Below are positions 1 through 6,582 of a stretch of DNA of 8,513 nucleotides, one piece after another (the stretch's first letter is position 1; each line of letters starts with the position of its first letter). A program made the position numbers and the translations under genes. Under the pieces are notes generated by a model, which saw nothing but the letters and a program-made list of their open reading frames with translations, searched no databases and was not told the DNA's origin. The DNA is from Clostridiales bacterium (lineage in GTDB: Bacteria > Bacillota > Clostridia > Peptostreptococcales > Natronincolaceae): assembly GCA_012800145.1 (NCBI GenBank), contig JAAZJW010000016.1, positions 1-8,513 of the forward strand, written 5' to 3'.

Positions 1-909
1 ATTGAAATAGACAGACGAAAAAACAAGGTAATTTTATCCAGAAGGGTTGTGTTGGAGGAAGAAAATAGACTGAAGAGGGAGGAACTATTCTCCAGATTGG
101 AAAAAGGCATCCGTATTCAGGGTGAGGTAAAACGTATTACAAATTTTGGTGCGTTTGTCGATATAGGTGGTGTTGATGGCCTTATACATATATCAGAGTT
201 ATCTTGGGGACGAGTAAAACATCCGACAGAGGTTGTAAATGTTGGGGATATTGTGGAAGTGCAGGTTTTAAATTTTGATAAGGATAGGGGTAGGGTGTCC
301 CTAGGACTGAAACAAACCCGGCCGCATCCGTGGGAAACAGCTGAACAAAAATATCCGGTAGGAAGTATAATTGAGGGCAAAGTTGTCAGATTAGTAGATT
401 TTGGCGCTTTTGTTCAATTAGAGTTAGGGCTGGATGGATTGGTGCATATTTCCCAAATTAGTGAAGAACATATTTCAAAGCCGTCAGATAAACTATATGT
501 TGGACAAGAAGTAAAAGTAAAAGTTTTAGATATAAAACCGGAGGATAGGCGCATCAGTCTTAGTATCTCAGCAGTTGATATAGATGCAGATGGGGGAGAC
601 GAGCAGGAACAACACACTGAATATAATGATGACGACATAATAATAAATGGGGATAACGAGCAGGAACAACACATCGATGATATCAATGATTATGTGGTAA
701 CAGATGAAGAGGATGGGCAAGAACAACCCACTGATGATAGTGTTAATAATATAGTAACAAATGAAGGAGACGAGCAGGAACAAAGCATTGATGATGAGGG
801 TAATGACGATAGGGCGGTAAAGGGGGAGGACGAAGAGGAACAATATATTGATGACAACGAAAATATAGCAACAGACGAGGATGTGGAAGAAATTAATGAC
901 GAAAAATAA
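1..909 (+). CDS. rpsA: Ribosomal protein S1-like RNA-binding protein, 3' part (5' end outside window)
   Basis: The frame is open from base 1. The codons before the GTG at 49 read IEIDRRKNKVILSRRV, the typical end of an S1 domain that leads into the VLEEE linker, so that GTG is an internal valine and the gene starts before the window. The visible 302 residues contain two full S1 (OB-fold) domains, at about bases 103-315 (core ITNFGAFVDIGGVDGLIHISEL) and 358-573 (LVDFGAFVQLELGLDGLVHIS). A very acidic Asp/Glu/Gln/Asn-rich tail follows at 592-906. Proteins with several S1 domains bind single-stranded RNA; the clostridial homologues are annotated as 30S protein S1 and are sometimes fused to IspH. 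Whether an IspH part exists here cannot be seen. The S1 identity is certain. The exact role (true ribosomal S1 or a YpfD-like relative) and the gene symbol are less sure. A terminator overlaps the stop codon. Confidence 0.9.
   Translation: MEIDRRKNKVILSRRVVLEEENRLKREELFSRLEKGIRIQGEVKRITNFGAFVDIGGVDGLIHISELSWGRVKHPTEVVNVGDIVEVQVLNFDKDRGRVSLGLKQTRPHPWETAEQKYPVGSIIEGKVVRLVDFGAFVQLELGLDGLVHISQISEEHISKPSDKLYVGQEVKVKVLDIKPEDRRISLSISAVDIDADGGDEQEQHTEYNDDDIIINGDNEQEQHIDDINDYVVTDEEDGQEQPTDDSVNNIVTNEGDEQEQSIDDEGNDDRAVKGEDEEEQYIDDNENIATDEDVEEINDEK
592..876 (+). repeat. Five tandem ~57-base repeats encoding the acidic tail of the S1 protein
   Basis: In-frame units lie at 592-648, 649-705, 706-762, 763-822 and 823-876, encoding 19, 19, 19, 20 and 18 residues. 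The approximate consensus is GDEQEQ-x-IDD-xx-ND-xx-VTD. The DNA core GAGCAGGAACAA is kept exactly in units 1, 2 and 4 and diverged in 3 and 5. A partial sixth, EDVEEINDEK, precedes the stop. The unit boundaries were set by hand from the recurring EQEQ/DD pattern. The repeats are imperfect, so this is an old duplication array and not a recent expansion. Confidence 0.8.
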
Positions 910-933
910 AGAGTCGAAGGCTCTTTATTTTTT
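902..933 (+). terminator. Rho-independent terminator of the S1 gene, overlapping its stop codon
   Basis: AATAAAGAG (905-913) is perfectly complementary to CTCTTTATT (921-929), with a 7-base loop TCGAAGG. Further A-T pairs extend the stem to 902-932, and a run of six T (928-933) forms its 3' side. The TAA stop (907-909) lies inside the left arm. The hairpin is A/T-rich but has the standard layout, and it separates the S1 gene from cheR. Confidence 0.8.
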
Positions 934-959
934 ATCACAATGCATTAATACAATATACT
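932..959 (+). promoter_or_regulatory. Possible sigma-A type promoter of cheR
   Basis: TTATCA (932-937, 4 of 6 to TTGACA), a 16-base spacer and TATACT (954-959, 5 of 6 to TATAAT) would start transcription near 966, just before the cheR ribosome binding site. The -35 overlaps the end of the preceding terminator. No sigma-28-like chemotaxis promoter was seen. Tentative, since AT-rich DNA gives such matches by chance. Confidence 0.3.
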
Positions 960-972
960 AATACGTTTTGAC

Positions 973-978
973 AGGGGG
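973..978 (+). promoter_or_regulatory. Ribosome binding site of cheR
   Basis: AGGGGG lies 8 bases before the ATG at 987. It is the only good Shine-Dalgarno match near the start and supports that ATG. Confidence 0.7.
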
Positions 979-986
979 ACAATTTT

Positions 987-1772
987 ATGCAAGGATATAA
1001 GGCCTTCAAAGAAAAGGTTTATAAACTTACCGGGATAGATTTAAATAGTTATAAAGAACGCCAAATGAAAAGGAGAATAGAATCCTTAATTTCCCGTAAT
1101 AAATTTACCTCCTTTAATTCCTATTTCAATGCTATAAAAAGAGATTCCAAACTGCGGGATGAATTCATTAATTATTTAACCATAAATGTATCGGAATTTT
1201 ATCGTAATCCCGAACAATGGAAGGTATTAGAACATAACATAATCCCCTATTTGTTGGAACTCAGATCAAATCTGAAAATCTGGAGCGTTGCTTGTTCGAC
1301 TGGCGAGGAGCCATATTCCTTGGTAATGCTACTTTCCAAGTTTTTTCCGTTTGATCAAATTCTTGTATTGGCTACCGATATTGACAGGGGTGCTCTGGAA
1401 AAAGCCTCCATAGGTGTATATTCTGAAAAGAGTTTGGATAACCTTCCTAAGGAATTTGTACAATCCTTTTTTGTAAAAAGTGATGGAAAATATAAAATAA
1501 GCGAAAAAATAAAGAAACGGGTAAATTTTAGGCATCTTAACTTGCTTGAGGACAGGTATCCGAATCAATGTGATTTAATTATATGTAGGAATGTAATGAT
1601 ATATTTTACGGAAGAAGCTAAGGATAATATATACAGAAAATTTTATAATTCATTAAGCAATGGTGGGGTTCTGTTCGTAGGCAGTACGGAACAGATAATT
1701 CTGCCAAATCGTTATAGTTTAGTACCTCTGGAGACATTTTTTTATAAAAAACAAGCCCGTATGAAAAAATAA
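987..1772 (+). CDS. cheR: CheR-type protein-glutamate O-methyltransferase
   Basis: CheR transfers a methyl group from S-adenosylmethionine to glutamates of chemoreceptors (MCPs) in the cytoplasm, the adaptation step of chemotaxis. The 261-residue protein has the usual length and two-part structure. A helical N-terminal domain (about 1-75) ends in LTINVSEFYRNPEQW, the conserved LTIN-x-T/S-x-F-F/Y-R-x-P element. The Rossmann methyltransferase domain has SVACSTGEEPYS (100-111, SAM-binding loop), ATDID (129-133), CDLIICRNVMIYF (195-207) and NGGVLFVGSTE (225-235). There is no added receptor-tethering or TPR segment. The ATG is preceded by AGGGGG at 973-978 with an 8-base gap, which supports this start. 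It stands alone: no receptor, cheB, cheA or flagellar gene is nearby, so its partners must be elsewhere or it serves another system. The family call is very sure; the physiological target is inferred. Confidence 0.95.
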   Translation: MQGYKAFKEKVYKLTGIDLNSYKERQMKRRIESLISRNKFTSFNSYFNAIKRDSKLRDEFINYLTINVSEFYRNPEQWKVLEHNIIPYLLELRSNLKIWSVACSTGEEPYSLVMLLSKFFPFDQILVLATDIDRGALEKASIGVYSEKSLDNLPKEFVQSFFVKSDGKYKISEKIKKRVNFRHLNLLEDRYPNQCDLIICRNVMIYFTEEAKDNIYRKFYNSLSNGGVLFVGSTEQIILPNRYSLVPLETFFYKKQARMKK

Positions 1773-1787
1773 TATAAATAATTTTAT

Positions 1788-2330
1788 GCCGGTGGGTTTT
1801 TTACATAATACACCGGGCATGGTTTGTAGAGCTTCATATACAATTTGTCTACGCTTATCATATTCTTTGTTAATGTCATCAAAATATGTGCTCTGTGTTG
1901 CTTTATACAGTTTAATAGCTCCTGTTTGTTCGAGGGTTGGTCACAAAGCCTGCCCCGGCATAACTTAAGTATTTGTTCAATCAATTTTTTGTTCTTGCTT
2001 GCAATCGATCCGATTCTGGCTCCGCAGGCACTATAACGTTTAGATATACTATCCGCTATTATAACCCTGTCTTCAATTTCCTTTATATTTCCGAAACTTG
2101 TAAATTTAAATCCGTCATATACAAATTCCCGATATACTTTATCACTTATAATAAATAGATTGTATTTCTTGGCCAGCTTAGCTGTCATGTCAATTTCGGA
2201 TTTTGTATATACTACTCCTATGGGATTTCCGGGATTGGACAACAAAATGGCTTTTGTTTTCGGTGTTATTATTTTTTCAATAGTTTCTTTATGGATAATG
2301 GATGGCTATATAATCAGTTGGAATAGTTAC
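1788..2330 (-). pseudogene. Remnant of a class I/II PLP-dependent aminotransferase (aspartate aminotransferase-like)
   Basis: Read on the minus strand, the middle of a fold-type I aminotransferase is recognisable: VTIPTDY, then KETIEKIITPKTKAILLSNP, GNPIGVVYT, NLFIISDKVYREFVYDG, SISKRYSACGARIG (which holds the PLP-binding lysine) and LCRGRLC. Homology then continues in another frame with PTLEQTGAIKLYK, YFDDINKEYDKRRQIVYEALQ and MPGVLCKKPTG. At least two frameshifts are needed, near 2291 and near 1941-1942. From knowledge of the family, roughly the first 140 residues and the last 90 or so are absent. The strongly conserved NPTG has become NPIG and SDE(V/I)Y has become SDKVY. The longest open stretch, 1784-2245, is therefore not a real gene. 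The remnant fills nearly all the space between cheR and miaB and faces the opposite way. The exact substrate of the ancestor cannot be told. Sequencing error alone would not explain the missing ends. Confidence 0.88.
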
Positions 2331-2345
2331 AAAACTATATATAAC
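2318..2345 (+). promoter_or_regulatory. Possible promoter of miaB
   Basis: TTGGAA (2318-2323, 4 of 6) and TATAAC (2340-2345, 5 of 6) are separated by 16 bases. This would give a leader of about 55 bases before miaB. Its left part overlaps the edge of the aminotransferase remnant. Several other AT-rich -10-like strings are nearby (for example TATGAT at 2354-2359), so the choice is weak. Confidence 0.3.
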
Positions 2346-2394
2346 TGTTAGCTTATGATATTATATGAGCCATTTCATATATGGTTAAATATAC

Positions 2395-2400
2395 AGGAGG
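2395..2400 (+). promoter_or_regulatory. Ribosome binding site that fixes the miaB start
   Basis: A perfect AGGAGG lies directly against a GTG at 2401 (gap 0) and 6 bases before the ATG at 2407. Only the ATG has workable spacing, so the longer GTG-initiated reading is rejected. Confidence 0.8.
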
Positions 2401-2406
2401 GTGTAT

Positions 2407-3819
2407 ATGGACAAAAAAGGAAAAACAGCTGTTTCGCCGGAGGAAATAAAAAGGCAACAGAATATTATTGAAAATTTTAAAATATACAATAACGGCAAAG
2501 ATAAAAAATATATTGTTACTACCTTTGGTTGCCAGATGAATGAACACGATTCGGAGGTATTGTCCGGCATGCTTGAAAAAATGGGATATATGGCTACGGA
2601 TAACAAAGAAGAGGCAGATCTGATTATATATAACACCTGCTGTGTCAGGGAAAATGCGGAGTTAAAAGTGTATGGAAATCTAGGGGCATTAAAAAATTTA
2701 AAACGGAAGAAGGACAACCTTATAATAGCTGTATGCGGATGCATGATGCAGCAACCCCATGTGGTTGAAAAAATAAGAGATAAATATAAACATGTGGATT
2801 TAATTTTTGGGACACATAATCTATTTAGGTTTCCTGAATTATTGATGAAATCCATGGAATCTCCAAATATGTTTATAGAAGTATGGGAGAATGAGGGTAA
2901 CATAATAGAAGGCCTGCCGGCTAACCGCAAGTATAAAATAAAAGCGTTTGTTAACATCATGTACGGATGTAATAATTTCTGTACTTACTGTATTGTGCCC
3001 TATACAAGGGGAAGGGAACGTAGCAGAGAAATGCGGGACATAATAGGTGAAGTAACTGTTCTTGCACAAAATGGTACAAAGGAAATCATGCTTCTCGGTC
3101 AAAATGTGAATTCATATGGTAAAACATCAAATAATAATACCGATTTTGCAGGCCTGTTGAGGGAATTAAACAAGGTTCCGGGGATAGAAAGAATTAGATT
3201 TATGACATCACATCCCAAGGATTTGTCTGACAGGTTGATTGATGCTATGGCGGAATGCGATAAGGTCTGTGAACACCTTCATCTTCCGCTGCAATCCGGT
3301 AGCAGCCATGTTTTAGAAATTATGAACAGAAGGTATACAAAGGAAAGGTATTTAACTTTGGTTGAAAAATTAAAAAATAAGGTACCTGAAATTAGGCTTA
3401 CTACAGATATTATAATAGGGTTTCCCGGGGAAACGGAGGAAGACTTTCAACATACCCTTGATGTGGTGGAAAAAGTAAGATATGATTCCGCGTTTACATT
3501 TCTATATTCTGCCAGGCAAGGTACGCCGGCAGCAAGTATGGAAGAACAAGTTGATAGAAAAACAAAACAGGACAGGTTTAACCGTTTGTTAGAAAAGATA
3601 AACCAAATCAGTGCAGAAATTAATCAGAATTATTTAGGCAGGGTTGTGGAAGTGCTGGTTGAAGGACCCAGCAAAACAAATCCTGATAGATTGATGGGTA
3701 GAACAAGAGGAAATAAATTGGTCAATTTTGACGGATCGGAAAATTTAATTGGGGAATTGGTAGAGGTACAAATTACAGAAACAAGAACCTTTTTTTTAAA
3801 TGGAAATGTTGTAGGGTAA
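2407..3819 (+). CDS. miaB: tRNA-2-methylthio-N6-dimethylallyladenosine synthase (MiaB)
   Basis: MiaB is a radical-SAM methylthiotransferase. It converts i6A37 into ms2i6A37 in tRNAs reading UNN codons, acting after MiaA. With the ATG at 2407 the protein has 470 residues, normal for the family. The N-terminal methylthiotransferase domain carries the three cysteines of the auxiliary iron-sulfur cluster: C42 (TFGCQMNEHD), C78 (NTCCVREN) and C112 (CGCMMQQ). The radical-SAM core has the CxxxCxxC cluster motif C188, C192, C195 in YGCNNFCTYCIVPYTRGRE, which is the MiaB-type signature and differs from that of RimO or MtaB. IIIGFPGETEEDF and the LHLPLQSGS segment are also present. A C-terminal TRAM RNA-binding domain spans about 409-469. 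All six cluster cysteines are intact. No terminator follows, so transcripts may run on into mutS, 108 bases downstream. Confidence 0.97.
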   Translation: MDKKGKTAVSPEEIKRQQNIIENFKIYNNGKDKKYIVTTFGCQMNEHDSEVLSGMLEKMGYMATDNKEEADLIIYNTCCVRENAELKVYGNLGALKNLKRKKDNLIIAVCGCMMQQPHVVEKIRDKYKHVDLIFGTHNLFRFPELLMKSMESPNMFIEVWENEGNIIEGLPANRKYKIKAFVNIMYGCNNFCTYCIVPYTRGRERSREMRDIIGEVTVLAQNGTKEIMLLGQNVNSYGKTSNNNTDFAGLLRELNKVPGIERIRFMTSHPKDLSDRLIDAMAECDKVCEHLHLPLQSGSSHVLEIMNRRYTKERYLTLVEKLKNKVPEIRLTTDIIIGFPGETEEDFQHTLDVVEKVRYDSAFTFLYSARQGTPAASMEEQVDRKTKQDRFNRLLEKINQISAEINQNYLGRVVEVLVEGPSKTNPDRLMGRTRGNKLVNFDGSENLIGELVEVQITETRTFFLNGNVVG

Positions 3820-3860
3820 ATAGTCGCAGTAATTATAATCGGAAGCTATCGGTGTTTCAT

Positions 3861-3889
3861 TTTAAATTGGTTTATTTGTTTGGTATAAT
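3861..3889 (+). promoter_or_regulatory. Likely promoter directly before mutS
   Basis: A perfect TATAAT (3884-3889) is preceded by TGG, an extended -10, and lies 17 bases after TTTAAA (3861-3866, 4 of 6 to TTGACA). The predicted start is near 3896, giving a leader of about 30 bases that contains the mutS ribosome binding site. The weak -35 is compatible with an extended -10 promoter. This would let mutS-mutL-miaA be transcribed separately from miaB. Confidence 0.6.
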
Positions 3890-3913
3890 CATATACAGGT
3901 TTATGGGGACGAT

Positions 3914-3920
3914 AAGGAGG
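3914..3920 (+). promoter_or_regulatory. Ribosome binding site supporting the TTG start of mutS
   Basis: AAGGAGG ends 7 bases before the TTG at 3928. The next in-frame ATG codons (3946, 3949) are about 25 bases from it, too far, and they would cut into the conserved LTPMMQQY opening. Confidence 0.8.
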
Positions 3921-3927
3921 AATAGGT

Positions 3928-6582
3928 TTGGGCAGGTTAACTCCTATGATGCAACAATATACAGAATTAAAAGAGAAACATAAGGATTGTCTCATGTTTT
4001 TTAGGTTGGGGGATTTTTACGAACTGTTTTTTGAGGACGCTAAGATAGCCTCCAGGGAATTGGAGATAGCTTTAACCTCCAGGGGCAAGACCGACAAAGC
4101 TCCAATGTGTGGAGTTCCGCACCATGCCGCGGATGCTTATATAGATAGATTAATCTCAAAAGGGTACAAGGTTGCAATATGTGAACAGGTTGAGGATCCT
4201 TCCAAAGCTGAAGGAATTGTGAAAAGGGATGTTGTAAGAATTATTACTCCCGGAACGTTGATTGATACCGATTTATTGGAAGATAAGGAAAACAATTATT
4301 TAGCTTCCATGTATGTTTCTGCCAAGGGATGTGGACTGACGTATGTAGATATCTCTACCGGGGAGCTTCTTTGTACTCAGGTTATCGAACAAGAAAAAAA
4401 ACAGAAGATAATAGATGAGGTTACCAAAATAGAACCTAAGGAAATAATTTATTTTATTGATGGTGAATCGAATTATATCGATGTTATAAAATCTATTGAT
4501 AAAAAACTTAATGTTTATATATCAGAATACGATCCTTGGGCCTACGAAAAAAACTATTCAATTAATCAAATTAGGGACCAATTTAATGTGGTATCTGTGG
4601 AGGGCTTGGGTTTTTATCCCGGGCATGTCGGTATTCAATCCACTGGGGCGCTGTTGCATTATTTAAAATCAACCCAAAAGAGGGTGTTGACGCATATAAA
4701 CAAAGTTAAAATATATGATTTAAACATGATAATGGTTCTGGATATACCTACCCGCAGAAATTTAGAGCTGACCGAAACAGTCAGGGAAAAAGACAGAAAA
4801 GGCTCTTTACTGTGGATTTTAGATAAAACACTGACTGCTATGGGTGGACGGATGATCAGGCGGTGGATAGAGGAGCCTTTACTGGATATAGAAGGTATTA
4901 ACCAAAGACTTTACGCGGTTGAAACACTAAAAAATGATATACTTCTGAGAAAAGAATTAAAGGGAAACCTGAAACAAATTTATGACTTGGAAAGGCTTGC
5001 AGGTAAAATTGCCTTTGGTTCCGCTAATCCCAGGGACCTGATAGCATTAAAAAAATCCGTATCCTTTTTACCGAACATAAAACGGTTATTTGTCGGCCAA
5101 TCTATAGGTTTGTTGGGAAAAATTCTGGATAATATAGATCCCCTGGAGGATATTAAAAACCTCATTGAAATATCGATACTGGAAGAACCGGCTTTAACCT
5201 TAAAGGATGGTGGAATTATTAAGGAAGGGTATGATAAGGAGCTTGATGAACTTCGTGGCATATCTAAAGAGGGCAAACATTGGATTGCAAAATTGGAACA
5301 GGGCGAAAAGGATAAAACAAACATTAAATCACTGAAAATAGGTTATAACAAGGTGTTTGGATATTATATTGAAGTCTCAAATTCTAATTTGCATCTGGTA
5401 CCTGAATATTATATGAGAAAACAGACACTTGTTAATTGTGAAAGATATTTTACACCTGAGCTTAAGGAAATGGAATCAAAGGTGTTGGGGGCGGAGGAAA
5501 AAATTGTGGATATTGAATATGAACTTTTTATTCAAATCCGAAACATGCTTTTGTCCTGTATAGAACGTATTCAACGAACTGCGGGTGCAATAGCGAAACT
5601 GGATGTTTTATGTTCTTTTGCGGAAGTGGCCCATGAAAACAACTATGTCAGACCGACTGTTGATGACAGTGAAACTATAAAAATCAGGGAGGGAAGGCAC
5701 CCGGTAGTTGAGAAGGTGTTGGATGATAGGATATTTGTGCCTAATGATGCCTATATCAATACCGATAAGGAACAGCTTTTAATTATTACCGGCCCCAATA
5801 TGGCGGGTAAATCAACATATATGAGGCAGGTGGCATTGATAGTTCTGATGGCACAAATAGGTTCTTTTGTTCCCGCCCAAAGTGCTGTTATCGGCATAAC
5901 CGATAGGATTTTTACGAGGGTTGGTGCAAGTGATGATTTATCCCGGGGACAAAGTACCTTCATGGTGGAAATGAGCGAAATGGCGAGTATTATTAATTTG
6001 GCTACCAGGAGGAGTTTGTTGATAATAGATGAAATAGGTAGGGGGACGAGCACTTTCGACGGTCTGAGCATTGCATGGTCTGTTGCCGAATATATATGTA
6101 AATCGCTCAACTCCAGAACCTTATTTTCAACCCATTATCATGAATTAACCAGATTGTCTGAAACCTATGAAAAAATCAAAAATTATAGAGTTTTGGTGCA
6201 GGAAGACAAAGGTAACATTATATTTCTATATAAACTTCTGGAAGGTAGTTCGGATAGGAGTTATGGTATTCAGGTTGCCAGACTGGCAGGGTTGCCACAA
6301 GACATTATAAACCGTGCTAACAATATATTGGGAAATCTTGAAAAAAGTAATAATAGTGAGGATAAAGGTCTGAACAACGGCCTAATGGAAACAGAGGCCG
6401 CTTTAACCTCTAGCAATACGGAACAATTTAGGTTTGGGGACCTTGTTGATATAGAAATAATAGAAGAACTGAGAAATATAAACCTGCTGGAAACAACACC
6501 TATAGATGCATTAAATATATTATATAGACTCCAGGAAAGGGTTGCGCATTTAAGGGGGGCTGTTGATGAACAGGAAAATTGA
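3928..6582 (+). CDS. mutS: DNA mismatch repair protein MutS
   Basis: MutS binds base mismatches and small loops as a dimer and, with ATP, recruits MutL. The 884-residue protein starts at TTG and opens with the family-typical LTPMMQQY. The mismatch-reading Phe-x-Glu motif is F30-Y31-E32 in FFRLGDFYELFFEDA, which identifies MutS1 and excludes MutS2. Connector, lever and clamp regions fill the middle. The ABC-type ATPase has Walker A GPNMAGKST (622-630), SRGQSTFMVEM (672-682), Walker B LLIIDE with D701 and E702 followed by IGRGTSTFDG, and the switch histidine in STHYHEL (H736). All key residues are intact. Near the C-terminus, QFRFG (833-837) sits where a beta-clamp-binding motif is expected but matches it poorly. 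A helical dimer or tetramer tail ends the protein. The gene overlaps mutL by 17 bases. Confidence 0.98.
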   Translation: MGRLTPMMQQYTELKEKHKDCLMFFRLGDFYELFFEDAKIASRELEIALTSRGKTDKAPMCGVPHHAADAYIDRLISKGYKVAICEQVEDPSKAEGIVKRDVVRIITPGTLIDTDLLEDKENNYLASMYVSAKGCGLTYVDISTGELLCTQVIEQEKKQKIIDEVTKIEPKEIIYFIDGESNYIDVIKSIDKKLNVYISEYDPWAYEKNYSINQIRDQFNVVSVEGLGFYPGHVGIQSTGALLHYLKSTQKRVLTHINKVKIYDLNMIMVLDIPTRRNLELTETVREKDRKGSLLWILDKTLTAMGGRMIRRWIEEPLLDIEGINQRLYAVETLKNDILLRKELKGNLKQIYDLERLAGKIAFGSANPRDLIALKKSVSFLPNIKRLFVGQSIGLLGKILDNIDPLEDIKNLIEISILEEPALTLKDGGIIKEGYDKELDELRGISKEGKHWIAKLEQGEKDKTNIKSLKIGYNKVFGYYIEVSNSNLHLVPEYYMRKQTLVNCERYFTPELKEMESKVLGAEEKIVDIEYELFIQIRNMLLSCIERIQRTAGAIAKLDVLCSFAEVAHENNYVRPTVDDSETIKIREGRHPVVEKVLDDRIFVPNDAYINTDKEQLLIITGPNMAGKSTYMRQVALIVLMAQIGSFVPAQSAVIGITDRIFTRVGASDDLSRGQSTFMVEMSEMASIINLATRRSLLIIDEIGRGTSTFDGLSIAWSVAEYICKSLNSRTLFSTHYHELTRLSETYEKIKNYRVLVQEDKGNIIFLYKLLEGSSDRSYGIQVARLAGLPQDIINRANNILGNLEKSNNSEDKGLNNGLMETEAALTSSNTEQFRFGDLVDIEIIEELRNINLLETTPIDALNILYRLQERVAHLRGAVDEQEN
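6552..6559 (+). promoter_or_regulatory. Ribosome binding site of mutL, inside the mutS 3' end
   Basis: AAGGGGGG lies 6 bases before the ATG at 6566 and only 3 bases before a TTG at 6563. The spacing and the family's usual N-terminus (M-N-x-I-x-x-L) favour the ATG. Because the site lies inside mutS, mutL translation is probably coupled to it. Confidence 0.7.

Noticed and set aside
568..843. Minus-strand open frame predicting a 91-residue hydrophobic, membrane-like protein
   Set aside because: It is the complement of the acidic repeat tail of the S1 gene. GA-rich Asp/Glu codons read backwards give Ile, Val, Phe and Leu. No ribosome binding site or family similarity supports it.
946..964. Direct repeat TAATAC (946-951 and 959-964) as an operator
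   Set aside because: Six bases repeated in AT-rich DNA are expected by chance, and no partner regulator is visible.
968..973. Perfect TTGACA as a -35 box before cheR
   Set aside because: The matching -10 would fall at about 991-996, inside cheR after its start codon, where no good TATAAT-like sequence exists.
1789..1816. Inverted repeat CCGGTG...CACCGG after cheR as a terminator
   Set aside because: The loop is 16 bases and no T-run follows the right arm. It lies within former aminotransferase codons (PTG and PGV), so it is probably incidental. No convincing cheR terminator was found.
1784..2245. Intact 153-residue minus-strand protein
   Set aside because: It begins and ends inside the aminotransferase homology, uses a TTG in the middle of the conserved ILLSNP segment, and its last 50 or so residues are an out-of-frame reading of the true homology.
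2401..2406. GTG at 2401 as the miaB start
   Set aside because: It directly abuts the AGGAGG with no spacing, while the ATG at 2407 has a proper 6-base gap.
4980..5324. Minus-strand open frames within mutS and mutL (for example 4980-5324, 5751-6110, 7273-7668)
   Set aside because: They lie fully within strongly recognised genes and encode Ser/Pro/Leu-rich sequences with no family resemblance; they are shadows of the coding strand.
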